A stretch of DNA of 64,000 bases from Fratercula arctica (lineage: Eukaryota; Chordata; Aves; Charadriiformes; Alcidae): the NCBI GenBank assembly GCA_947846985.1, contig CANTUZ010000004.1, positions 4,020,927-4,084,926 of the forward strand, given 5' to 3'. Both the position numbers and the translations under genes were made by a program. Numbering within the stretch: position 1 is the stretch's first letter; the number at the start of each line of letters is the position of its first letter. The notes below the pieces were generated by a model. That model searched no databases, was not told where the DNA came from, and saw nothing but the letters and a program-made list of their open reading frames with translations. Positions 1 through 11,700 of the stretch are shown here, piece after piece.

Positions 1-840
1 CCCCGCACACACTTGCTCGGTTTCCTTCCTTCTCCCTCCCCTAACGCAAGAGGCAGCCCGGGGCTCCTTGCATCACCCCGCGGCGGAGGGTCGGGGAAGG
101 AGAGGGTGCGGTGGGGCGGGAGAGCCATGGCGGGGTTGGTATGCGGGGGGGAGAGAGCCGTGGGCTGACTAGAAAGAAGCCGCAGGGGAGGCCGTGGCGA
201 TGCGGCGTCCCCTGAGCCGAGGGGACGGGGTGACCTGGGAGCGTGTGGCGGGAAGCGCCGCGTCCTTGCGGGGGTGCTGAGGGGCGAAAAAAGGACACCC
301 CTTCCCTCAGCCTTCCCCTGAGGTGAGCTCGGGGGAGAGGAGGACTTGCGGGGCGGCGAGAAGCGCGACCGGGCCGGGCACGGCACCTGTGTGGGGAGGG
401 AAGGAGAGAGGGAGCCGGGCAGTCTCTCTCGCTCTCTCTTGGCCGGCCGCCTGAGGCGCCGCAGCGGGGAGTCGGCGCTGGAGGCCCGGCAGGTGCCCGC
501 CCTTGCGCCTTGAGCGAGTCGGGCGGCCGTGTGGGGAGGAGGAGGAGGGAAGGGAGGAAGGGGGCCGCAGCGCTGAGGTGAACTCACCCTCTTCTTCAGC
601 GGTGGGGAGGAGAAGTTCGGGGGATGAAGCAAGTCCTGACGGGAGCGGGATGCTGGGGCAGCGGAGAAGGGCGGGGGGGGGGCAACCGGTTTTGGGTTAA
701 TTCAGCCTTGTGTTTCGCTTTGCCCCTTTGCATGCACGAATCCGAGGGGTCGCTCGGCCGTTGGTATCGCCATGAGGGGCTGTCACCCGCAGCCGTCCCA
801 AAGTCGGGCAGCCACTTGCTTGTGGGTGCCTAGTAAGTAG
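1..840 (+). promoter_or_regulatory. UGT8: CpG island, probable UGT8 promoter with non-coding first exon
   Basis: This is the most GC- and CpG-rich part of the window, in sharp contrast to the AT-rich DNA that starts near 840. A GGGGCGGG box (SP1/KLF type) lies at 113-120, a CT-repeat tract near 421-440 and a 10-G run at 673-682. I see no TATA box, which is normal for CpG-island promoters. UGT8 genes have a non-coding first exon far upstream of the ATG exon, and this is the only island upstream of that exon here. Its exact borders cannot be read from sequence. Possible 5' splice donors on the + strand follow positions 322 (GTGAGC), 576 (GTGAAC) and 897 (GTGAGG, after AAG). The island is cut by the window edge and could also drive a divergent transcript to the left. 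Open frames here are a by-product of high GC, not genes. Confidence 0.7.
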
Positions 841-3800
841 TTGTGGGGTTTTTTTTTTTTGTTTTAATTAACGCGGCTGCAAACTTGAAGCCGCAAGGTG
901 AGGGAGCTCTCTGTGAGTGTTTGCCCTGTTCGTGAATGCGAGCTGTGAGTTTTGAGCCAAGCTGCCTTGCCTTTGGAGGGAGAGCATTGCAGAATTGCTG
1001 CTGTGCCTCCCCGTATGGGTTTAAAAAGAAGGAAAGCGGTTAAGCGTGGACTTCTGAGGGACTATGTCAATAAAGTTGCGGTATTTAAACATATTAAATG
1101 GTATCTTGCCTTTCATGATTTGTTTACGTGCTCGTTTTAGGACTGACTGTGGAACAATAGGAAATCATTAAGAAATACGCAGCCCGTTTTGCATGCTCAT
1201 CAGAGTTGCCTGGGGACGAACAGCAGCGGGGAACTTTAATAGTAGAGATCCTTGAAGGTCTTCCCCCCCCAGCCCAAACACCTTCAAAGCAGTATTTTTG
1301 TTTTTTATGTTATGACTAGGTGACTTAGTTTTCAGAATAATTCACATATTATTACTTGTTTCTTAGACGTGTATTCTAAAAAATGTCTCGGTTAGACTTC
1401 CTATCTGAAGCTGCCTGCCTGATTTTCCAAGCAACTGTCACACAAGGTCACTTATATATTTCAGCTGAGCTTGTTTTATAGCATCAGCACACCATAGTAT
1501 GCAAGTAACCTTTACTTCACACTTCCTTGTTTTTGTTCTTTTGTTTTGGTCATTGATCCAGGCTGAATGCTGGATACTGCAGTGGCTGTTTTGTGGTTTG
1601 GTTTTTTTTTTTTTTTCAAAACTACTGACTAGTTTGTGCTAGAGTCTTAAGTTCTTTTGGACGGCTTTCATGCTATTGTGAAAATTTGTTGAAGTACAAG
1701 GAAATGAGTACTTGGCCTGAAGGGCTTGCGTTTTATTTTTGAGTTTTGCACAACGTTTGCCACCAACAGAAGCTCATTGCAGGAAGCAAGAAAAGAAAAT
1801 TATTTACTTTTTGTCATATGTATATTAAGTATATAGACTCTAAGGTGAGAATTGTGTTAGAGTACTTTTTAAGTGCCCCTTACATTTTATATTCTTAGAG
1901 TGCTGTAAGCAGATGAGTTGTTCTGAAGCAGGATTTGGATGGAGCAATCTAAGGGACTAACCAGGGCTTGAGGAGAGGGCATCTGAGATGATCCCTGCAT
2001 CCTTATTCTGCACAGGGTGGTGTCACCTGAGCTCTGGAAGAGTCCTCACCTTGCCTGTGCAAGTGGAGTGGAGGGCAGCTGACTCACTAACGAAGTGGTA
2101 ACGAAGCAGTGGAGTGGTTTTAGGTACTGGTGGCAGCTTTAACTTAGTGAATGGCTACTAGCTGTTGTAGTTTGTTGGCAGTCATTGCAGCTATGGCATG
2201 GGTTTAGCCTGTGATTAAGGTGGGACTGGGTCATAACTCCAGATTAGTAGCCTATGATTAATTTAGCTGTTTTAGTTATTGTTCAGAGAAATTGAAGGTA
2301 TTCAGAACTACCATTGTTAATTAAATTTTAATGCCATATATATCATACCTAAAACACTTTAGAGGTGCTATCCAAATCAGCCCTTTGGAATGATAACTAT
2401 GTTAGTCAGTTCACTTGAAGGAACTGTATTGGGTTGAATGAAGGCCGGGGCTGCTGTGGATTGTGACAGCATGGTCTAATTAGTTTGTAAAGAAAAAGTA
2501 AGAGAACCTGCCATAATTCTCTGCTGTATATAACTTGCTATAGATTGACTTGGTTGATTTCTAGTGATACATTTTATTTACAGGAATGGAAAAAAAAATA
2601 TTCAAATTCATCAGTCTTCTCTGTGTGGTAGGTGTGTTAGTACACATGCAGACATTGTGTGGGAAGGTACTGTGGTAAGCCTCATAGTCATTAAAGCAAT
2701 GCCACTGAGTGTGGCTTTGTGTATGGCCTTTTCTATACCTGTTGAGACTTGCACAGAGGATGTGTTTTGCTGCAACGCTCCTCCTACCACTTCAGAAATG
2801 TTCTGCAATTAATTATCCTAATAACTGTAACAACAACGCCTATACTGACTTGACTATTTTCTAATCGACCTTCCTGACCGTGAACTACATTATTTCTGAC
2901 TTTAACTGCCGAGTATTTTATTACCCACACCTACTTTCCTTTGTGTTTCCTACTCTGGGTTCTTTCAAGCGCTTCTTCCCACATGACTGTTATAGTCAGC
3001 TTGCTTCCTTTAGAATAGTAGCAAGAACTCATCTCTGTTTACTCCATCTTGAGTGAGTCCCCTGTCAGTTCCTTACTAGAAAAATCATGCTACACTATTA
3101 AAAGCTATTGAGGTGTTTGTTGTAAGATCATATTCAAGAGTATTCTAGAGATGCTTACTAAATGAAATACCTTTTCTCTCCAGATCCTAACTCTTAACAG
3201 ATATGTTTGTGTTTCTGTTTCAGTATTATAGAGTGATATTTAAGAGGAGAATAGGACTGTGTGTGAGAAATGCTGCTACATTAGAAGCAACTGAAATGAT
3301 TCACTGTCTTCTGCTGGGATTTTTATTCTTCAAAAAATTTTAAACATGGATTTATTATTTTTTATTGTTTTAGAAAGTATCGTTGAGCTGAAAACTTATG
3401 TTCTGATACAGCTCAAAGTGTTTGTGAATAGGCATTGTAGAGCGCTTTTCCTGTTTTCCAGGAAGTAAAATACACTGGAACCATTTAATATAATTCTCTG
3501 TCCTGAAATGTGTCACGGTTTTTCCATTTTTTTCCCCCGGGACAACTATGCTTGGAGTAAATTTCCAAGACCTGTGATGTAAGGTTTCTTGAACCCTTTG
3601 ACAAAATATTTCTAGTGTCTTATGACACTTGAGATGTATATACCTTAAATGCTTAGTGTGTGAGGCCCTGTTAATACTCCTTGTAAGAAAGAAGTCTTTC
3701 AATTGTCTGTAGCTTTGTAAAGAAAAACTCTTAGGAATTGATCACCATTATTTTTCATTACAACTCCATTAAAATATTTTTCCTCATAATGTTTAATCAT

Positions 3801-4196
3801 CTAATAGGAGAAGAATTTTCAGGTCTCCTTTTTGCTGTTACAAGATCACACCATGCTGTATTTGAATTATTTTTTTATTTTGCAAATTGTATGAGAGATT
3901 TTGTGCTACAGCTCTTGACTTGGAGCCAGTGTGTTGGAGTAGTACTGAGTCCTTTCTTTTGGAAGCTTTTGAAATTTTTGTTTTTTACCATAGAATTTCG
4001 TGTGTGTTCTTAATTCCTAAATATGGGAAGAGTTGATGACCTTGTCTGTGTTTTTGTGAAATAACTTCATTGTTTAGCTGTTAGAAACAGTACACCTAAT
4101 TGACTATACCTGGGACGCTTCTTACGTCCTTTGTAAGTCCTGAACTCTTTGGTCAGTAGATCGTTTTTTAGAAAGAGAATAGCTGCTAGTCCACTT

Positions 4197-4216
4197 AAAA
4201 AAAAAAAAAAAAAAAA
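4197..4216. repeat. poly(A) run, 20 nt
   Basis: Twenty consecutive A. No LINE or SINE body that I recognise lies next to it, so it is listed as a simple homopolymer in intron 1 rather than a retroelement tail. Confidence 0.9.
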
Positions 4217-5742
4217 GTGTTTTTTATATGGGGAGAAGTGATGGTAAATGGAAAAATTGCCACTAAACTTTGCTTTTTTACAGACTGTAAATGTAACAGT
4301 TACGATTTAAGAGGTTTGAAAGACAATGCAGATAATTGCTAAGTTACATGGTTCAGAGATGCAAAGAAGTTAAAACCTGATTTTTTTTTTTGGTGACAAT
4401 TTCTATTAAGTTCACAGCTGTCATGCACGTAATCTTATTTGTATAGGGGAACAAGGATAGCTTTCTTTGCTCTATGCTGTTCTTTCCTCCTATGAAGGGA
4501 TAGTTCAGCTTCATAAGAGAAGTAACTTAAGACTATTTTCCCTTCCTACTCAATAACTGAAGGGAGAGTTAATGGGAAATCTTGGGTCAGATTTATATTC
4601 TGAACTGAGTTGGAAATGAGCCTTGATGCCCTGGTGAAACTGTGCTTTTTAAAAAACAAACCAAAAAATGACCAAGGTTGTCTCTCAGTGTATTTGAGGG
4701 AAGGTAGCGGTGTGAATATAAAAGGTGGGGGATCTTCTGAGTTCCATAAACTAATCACTGTATTCTGTTAGAGAGTTGTTTTCACCCATACATCAACACC
4801 ACTCTTTAGAAAGTTATTTCATACATTTGTTACACATGAGGATTGGGGGCGTAGCTGTAGCACAGCCTTCAAAATTCTGAAATTCAAGGCCTCAGTTGTG
4901 AAGATTTTGATTAAAATGCAGTTACATGTGCTGAATTTGATGATTCCCCTGCCCCACCACTACTTAGAAGTTATTTGACTTAAGTCAAATGAATAAGGCT
5001 TTGTAATTTAATGCCAAGAACACCAATTGATAAGATAAAGGTATTTAAAAAAAAATTGTAAAAACTTTCAGCAAAAGTAAAGTAATTGGCATTAAAAAAC
5101 CAATGGCCAGTACTCATGTGTTGTTACTTAGTTGCCCTTAACTTTCTTTTCAGGACATCGTTGTTGTTGTCCCAATGTATTGTTTGAAACAAGAAATTCT
5201 CAAATTCGGAGAGAAGTAGGTATTTCCTAGCTTACAGTATGAATGGGATCAAAGAAGCATATCTCTCTGAATGAAATCTGGGTTAGGAATAGCAATTTTG
5301 TCCAGAATACTGCTGTAAACATTAGGATAATTTAAAGGGCATATAGATGCACTGGCATATAGATGGAAGTTGTAGCTTTCTTCTGAGGGTGAAGCAGGCA
5401 GTATGGCCGAGGATCGCACTGCAGCTCTCAAACCCAGGAGCCTGGTGGGATGTGCTTTCTGCAACCTGCAGTGCCTGGAGAGGGAACCTGATGACTACCC
5501 AGATTTTTCTTTCAAAGTTGAGAATATTGTAAAATAGATCTGAGTCTGCTGTGCAGTGTGTCAAATTTAAGAGTGCAACCTAAAGCTGCCATATTTCTTT
5601 AACCATTCCTAGCGATCAATCTTTAACTACTCTGCTTTGGGATACTTTGGTGATTGTTTTGCTTATTAATCAATTGCTTTCCAGAAGTGGAGGGGGATCT
5701 TCTCATCTCTCAGAAAATGCAATTTCAGTGGGTAGGAAGAGA

Positions 5743-5754
5743 CACGTGCACGTG
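5743..5754. promoter_or_regulatory. two abutting CACGTG E-boxes
   Basis: Two perfect CACGTG hexamers sit head to tail with no spacer, making a 12-bp palindrome in UGT8 intron 1. CACGTG is the core bound by basic helix-loop-helix factors such as USF, MYC/MAX, MITF/TFE and CLOCK/BMAL1. Presence of the motif is seen; binding is not known. Confidence 0.35.
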
Positions 5755-8700
5755 AAGAAGCGCTTGATGTGCATCTGGATGGTTTATTGTTGACTTGTTT
5801 TGGTTTTTCACCCAGATGATCCTTTGTGAATCATAGACTTAGAGCTGTGAATCACCTTTATTTTGACCCTCTGCAACCTTTGGATCTGTGTCTCTTTTTT
5901 TTTTAATATTTGTAAATTAATGGATTATGCTTAAATCAGGTTGTCTTTGAAAATCCACAGACCCTATCTTTAGACCCTTTCTTTTCTGAAGTTATAATCC
6001 AGTTTTAGTCAGCTACAGATACTGGGCATTGGCAGGAAGTTTCGGTATATTTAAAAATCTTTATACAGCTACTGCAAAAAGTCCTGAGTCTTTTCTTACC
6101 CCTTGCTGGAGTGTAGTCTGTACTTTTAGAAGGTTCCTGAGTTGATTTCTGCCCCTTCACACTCTGGTAAGTGATGGGGTCTTGCTCTTAAAAATTAGAA
6201 TCTACGGATTAAACTACATTGAGAGAAAAGATGTTACGTACGCTGCTTTTATCCGTATTCTAATGACTGAATTCTACTAGGAGGTAATTAAAAGCAGACA
6301 CTACAAAATACAAATCTGAAAGCAAAACACAATAATTTGCTTTATAAAAAATTACCTTTAAATTTCAAAACAGAACCTAAAGATGAATGGACTGAACAAG
6401 CTGAATGTAGTTGGGAGCGTGTGGTGTTGCTGTCTTGAGCAATTTAATTATTTTAATTGAGCTGAATAAATGCAAAACATTCTTAACTGAAGTATTTTAG
6501 TATTTCCTATTGCAGAAACCTGCTATAGTTTCCCTTATGATTCTGTTTGTGTGGCTTGTTAAAATGTAGTTATTTGCTATAGTATGAAGTCAGAAACCAA
6601 ACAAAGAAATTCATTCAGTGCTTCTAGGTGTCATGTGATGGCGTGACCAGGGAGAGCTTGTACCAAGCTGAATCTAGCTGTAGTGAAAGATAAAGCGTCC
6701 CCCCCAAACAACTTTTACTGTGATTTTATTTTAACTTTAATATGTGTTTGAAACAAATGTTGTTTTAGATCTTCAGTCTTGTTCATGAGGCATAATTCAT
6801 GCTTGTGTGGTGGTAGCGTATATAACTATAGGCTGTGTTTGTTGCACCAACAAATTAAGCTTACTACGAAGTTGTGCTCTGCAGTTTCTTCCAGACCCTT
6901 CTTTGGAGAGTCTTTTTATCAAAGGACAATGTCACTGATGAAAGTGCTTAAAATCAGGTGGAGTCAGATTTTTTTCAGTTTTTCTTTTTGCTTCAGCCAG
7001 CGTTTAGATGCCAGTGTGAAAGAGAAGGCTTCCTGGGAAGCTTTGACCCCTCGGTGGAGGCATCTTTGTCTCCATCAGCTGCCAGGACACTTGTGTAGGT
7101 AGAAAGTTTTCTTCTTTTTCTTTCTGCACTTACTCCTCTAGCTCTTGACTGTGGAGGATGAAACATTGTGAGAAGTTGTTCTTTACTGGGCTCTTCTGGG
7201 CAGTGCAGTCTCACACAGCAGGAGTTTGTGGGCCAGGAAATAACATCTTAAACGGCACTGGTGTGTCTAGGAAATGTGGAGTAACCTGTTGACTTGTTCA
7301 TGTTAATACCCCTGCCCCTTGATGTCACAACATTATTTCTGGTTGCTTGCTTTCTGGTGCAGAATGGCTGCAGCAGGTTGAGAAACATTGCTGTCACTTC
7401 TCAGTACTTGGAGGAAATGTCTCCAGACATTGAGGGGACTCTGTCAGGGACTTTTATGTTGGTCTTCTGTGAATTCACAGTAGCTGTGAGGAAGATGTAT
7501 AATTCTCATGTTGTTTTGGATGAACTAGACAAATCTCTCCACAAGGAATATTTGTGTCTCGCTTTCAAATAGATGGCTTTTTCATTATATGTAGTCAGCA
7601 TTTCTCTTTCCAAGGTGCCTGGGGGTGGAGTAACCACGGGCAGCAAGGAGAAGACCTGCATAACAGAGTGCGCCAATGCAGAGAAATCTGAGGCGCTTCC
7701 TCACTGAGTCAGGTTGCATTCAGTTGAAGGTATGTAGGTTTTGGAGCAGGCTTTTCATTTCTCAGGTTTCTGCACTGTGCTTCCTTTCTGTTGTAGAGGT
7801 CCAAGAGGGCACACAGCTCCGTTGCAACACCATGTGCATAGATGGTCAGCTTTGCTCTGGCGCAGAGCCTGAAGTGATGAGCACAGCCTGACCTGAGCTG
7901 TCCTACTGATGTGTGTCTGTGCTGTCTTCTCACCTGCTGCCAGTTCTGGGATACCAGTGCAGCTCCTGAGGTGCTGGGACCGGGAGCCTCTTCTGGTCTT
8001 GCTGTATTGCTTTGGACAGCAGCAGAAAGGATGGGGTTTTTCTTCATGCAGCACTTTTAGGCCTGCCTAAGCCTTACAGAAGAATTTGCAGTAGCACTTC
8101 AGTTTACCAAAACGCTGACAGGTAGACTAGTGTTTGCAAATGCTCATCCCTGCTGCATAAGGTGAAAGACATAGATTATAAGCATCTTAAAATACTCTGT
8201 TTGAATTGCCCAGTGCACAGCAGGAAAAAAAAGGCAACTTGCTCTTTCTTACTTTCATTTGGGTTATTAAAACGTATTCTTGAGGTATGTTGAGTTGTAT
8301 TAACTAGTCTGTCTGGTAGATCTGTGCGCATTAGTGTTTCATAGGGTGTAAAATCTTTATGAAACTCATTTTGATGCAGTTAGTTGGACTAAATCTTGAA
8401 AATGGTTACCGGTACAATAGTGACATTCAATAAAGTATGTATTTTTAACTGAATAATGTTTTCTCGGTTCTAGTGCATAGATGGTTAGGAAATGTAAATT
8501 GTGTGAAGGGGAATGTGCCTTTGCTCTGTTGTAACATACATCATGTTATGAAAACTTTTAATTAGGTTTTAATCCTTTACTAGCAGGTAAATCTCTTCTT
8601 GACTGATGCTGTCAATGTTGCAGTATCGTAATCCCGAAGTATGCAGGCTTTGCTATGGTTTAGAAGTGACTTTGTTTAAAAGACTGAAGTCTTACTGTTA

Positions 8701-11700
8701 GTAACTTCAGAAGTCCTGGCTAAGTTTAGAATCCGTTCATAGAATAAAGATAATCTTTGTAAGTCTTTAATCTTTGTAGATATGATCAATTTTTTCAGAA
8801 GTTTAGGATTGTTTTCCACAACTGTGAAGACTGATTTAAAGGTGTTCTTTTAGAAAGCCAGTGGCAAAGTGCTACCAAGAATGTTATACCTCAGTCACTC
8901 GCTATAAATACATTTTAATAGGATGTGATGCCTTGCGTAAGAGTTCTATTCCCATGTAATTTTCCTGAAGATCTATCTGCTAGCATGTCTATTGAAAGTA
9001 TTTTGTGTACTAGCTGTAAAACCTATATTTTGGAAGAGAAGTACCTTGTCTCTTCTACCTTGCTACCTTTTGAGTGAGGCTTTTTAAAGTTGTTTTTCTA
9101 CAACTCCTGAGTACAAAAGCTTAGGTAAAATCCTTCAGTGTTTGATAAAACCTGTTACAGAAAGCTGTTACTAAAAGAGGTTTCATAAATGGCACATCCT
9201 TTTGACTCCCTCTTAATTCCTTTGCTGTTGGCATAACTGACACAATAAGTCTCTAACATGATTACAGTGACATTGCAATGCCTATAAATCTTCCTCTCTT
9301 TTATCAGTAGATGTGTCATTCTTGTACTCATTGAAATGCTTCACTCCTTGGACAGAAGGATGTGGTTGTTCAAGAAACTGTACAAAGTAAATGCAAAAGC
9401 TTGCCCTCGTTCATGCACACATTTCTTGCTAATTATTTCCACTAATTTCTCAGTTGATTCATTTGGTTGAAATAGGAGCCTGTAGTTACAAGCGAAATCT
9501 TACCACTTATCTAAAACATTGCAACACAAAATAGCAATCACAGCATGCGCTACCTCAGCAATTAGTAACAAGATGTGTGACAGGAAAAACTTCAGAATAT
9601 AAATCCAAAGGTTGTGCAATACCTGTTATCAGACTCTTGTCCTGGATAATACAATGGTTTGCTGCTCCAAGGCACGGTGCATTCACACACTTCTGATACT
9701 TTTGTCAATTTTACAGCACATTGGTAGTAGCAGCCGCTTCCTAATCTTAAACTGCGATTTGCTGCCTGAAGTCAGTTTATGGGCCTGATTTACTTTAATG
9801 CTCCTAGAGGATTATGGAGTAGGATTTCCTATTACCTACAGAATATGTACAGTACAGCAAGTAGTATTATAGGTTAAGAACATAGTTTACAATTGCCAGC
9901 TTAAAGGGTTTAGGAGTCAAGTTGCATTTCTAGCTTAAAGAATGTGGTCTGTCTTACTGTTGTCTGTTATGCCACTAATTCAAATTTTCCTGTGTCTGTG
10001 AAAATTTCATTGTGTTGTGAGATTTGCTGTTACACATAACTTGGTCAGTGCATTTCATCGCATAGGTAGCACTTGGCAAAAAAAAAAAATTATATGGACT
10101 GGTATTAAAGAAAATGTTTTGAGAGGGTCTTGAAAAATTACTTCTATTGTTTCAAGAGATGTCTTGGAGGATGTCGCAAATAGAAAGAGCGACCTTTTAT
10201 CTGTTCATTCTTCCCCGATCTTGAATCGATGCACTGCATTCATGCTTGTGTGTATGTATATATTGTTGTCTTTAATATCAGCTGCTTGCATGTGACTGAC
10301 ACAGCTAAGATTTGATTTGGGTGCTTGTATTTTTATCACCGAATCATCCAGTAATCGGTGTTAGAGAACCTCTTATTTGTCTTGGAATATTTTCTTTCTC
10401 TTTCAGCTTTTATACTTACCTGTAAGTGCTTTTTGTTAGCCACTCCTTTATATCTTAGGCTTGATAAAATGCTTTACTTACAGGGTCATGCAGCTTGCAT
10501 TGTAGGGCTTGGTTCTGTATTTAACTGAAATGTTTACAAGACTGTGAAGGTTGGATACCATGCTTTATCTGTAAAACCATGTTTAATAACAGCTAAAGCA
10601 AACAGATTTGCGCATAAAATAAGTTAACGTCAATGGGATTTTGAGTAGGCAGGGCAGAACTGGGGCTTCAGTAAATCAGGTAACAATCCAAGATCCGTCC
10701 TCATTTCTTTATCTTCTGTAATACTTCCTTTTTATTAAGAGTAGTAGTAAACTATAGCCAGTAGCTGCTTATGTGATTTTCAGAGGGAGTTTGTAGTGCC
10801 CTCAGTAACAATTTGTCTTTCCGTCACAACCTAGTGCAGCATTTTTCTTACCATACTTTCAACCGTGTGTTTCTTCTTACAGCTACAATACATACTATCT
10901 CAAAAGAAATAAACATTATATATGTTTACCTGTTGTAAATGCTGCTGTTGGGCATGGTAAGGTGGGATTGGCTCCTGAGGTGATGCTGCATTGTTTATGG
11001 CTCAGGTTTTTGACTGTGAATAGAGATAGGAGCAGGTGGGATATTGTATGTTGAGTTTGTTTTGGTGAAAGAAAAGCAACCAGCTCAGCAGCAGCTTGGC
11101 CTGGAGCCTGCTGTGGGTGGTTGCGGTACATAACTGATAACTGGTACAGATCCACTCTCCCTATGCGGAAACTGCATCGGATTTGCAACTTCTATTAAGT
11201 GTTTAGTTGCTGATATAATATAACTTTTTTTGTCCAGATTTTTTCTGCCTTTTGTTCCAATTGGCGCACATCACTGATATGAAATTTGGGAGAGTTTACA
11301 GCTCTAAAAGCAGGGTTTGTATTTTCCCTTCTAAAATACTGAGTTTTGTGTAATGAACTGATAGTAAAGAGAGAGGACAATCCTGTGAGCAAGATTAAAT
11401 GATAAATCTGCATGTTATCAGAACTCTAGTGGCAGTTTGCAGTATGCACAGTTTGCTGAAATGCATACAAATCTCAAAATTCTCCCCCCCCCCCCTCTTT
11501 TTTTGACATTTATACTCCTGTGGTTCACATCATTAGCTTTCTCTTCGGGCGTAGTCATTTCAGTGCTAATCGCCCATGCTTTGCAGAGGTGGAAGTCTAG
11601 TTGGTAAGCCTGCTCTTTTTAATGCGTACTGGTATCTGTTAAATTGTAATGAGTAATTTGAGCTCTTGGGGTAAGGTGAGAGTGATCAGCAGCTGGAAAT

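Noticed and set aside
503..833. Open + frames of 65 and 69 codons in the CpG island
   Set aside because: Overlapping frames in GC-rich DNA with few stops, Gly/Arg-rich and without known motif; better explained as promoter or leader sequence.
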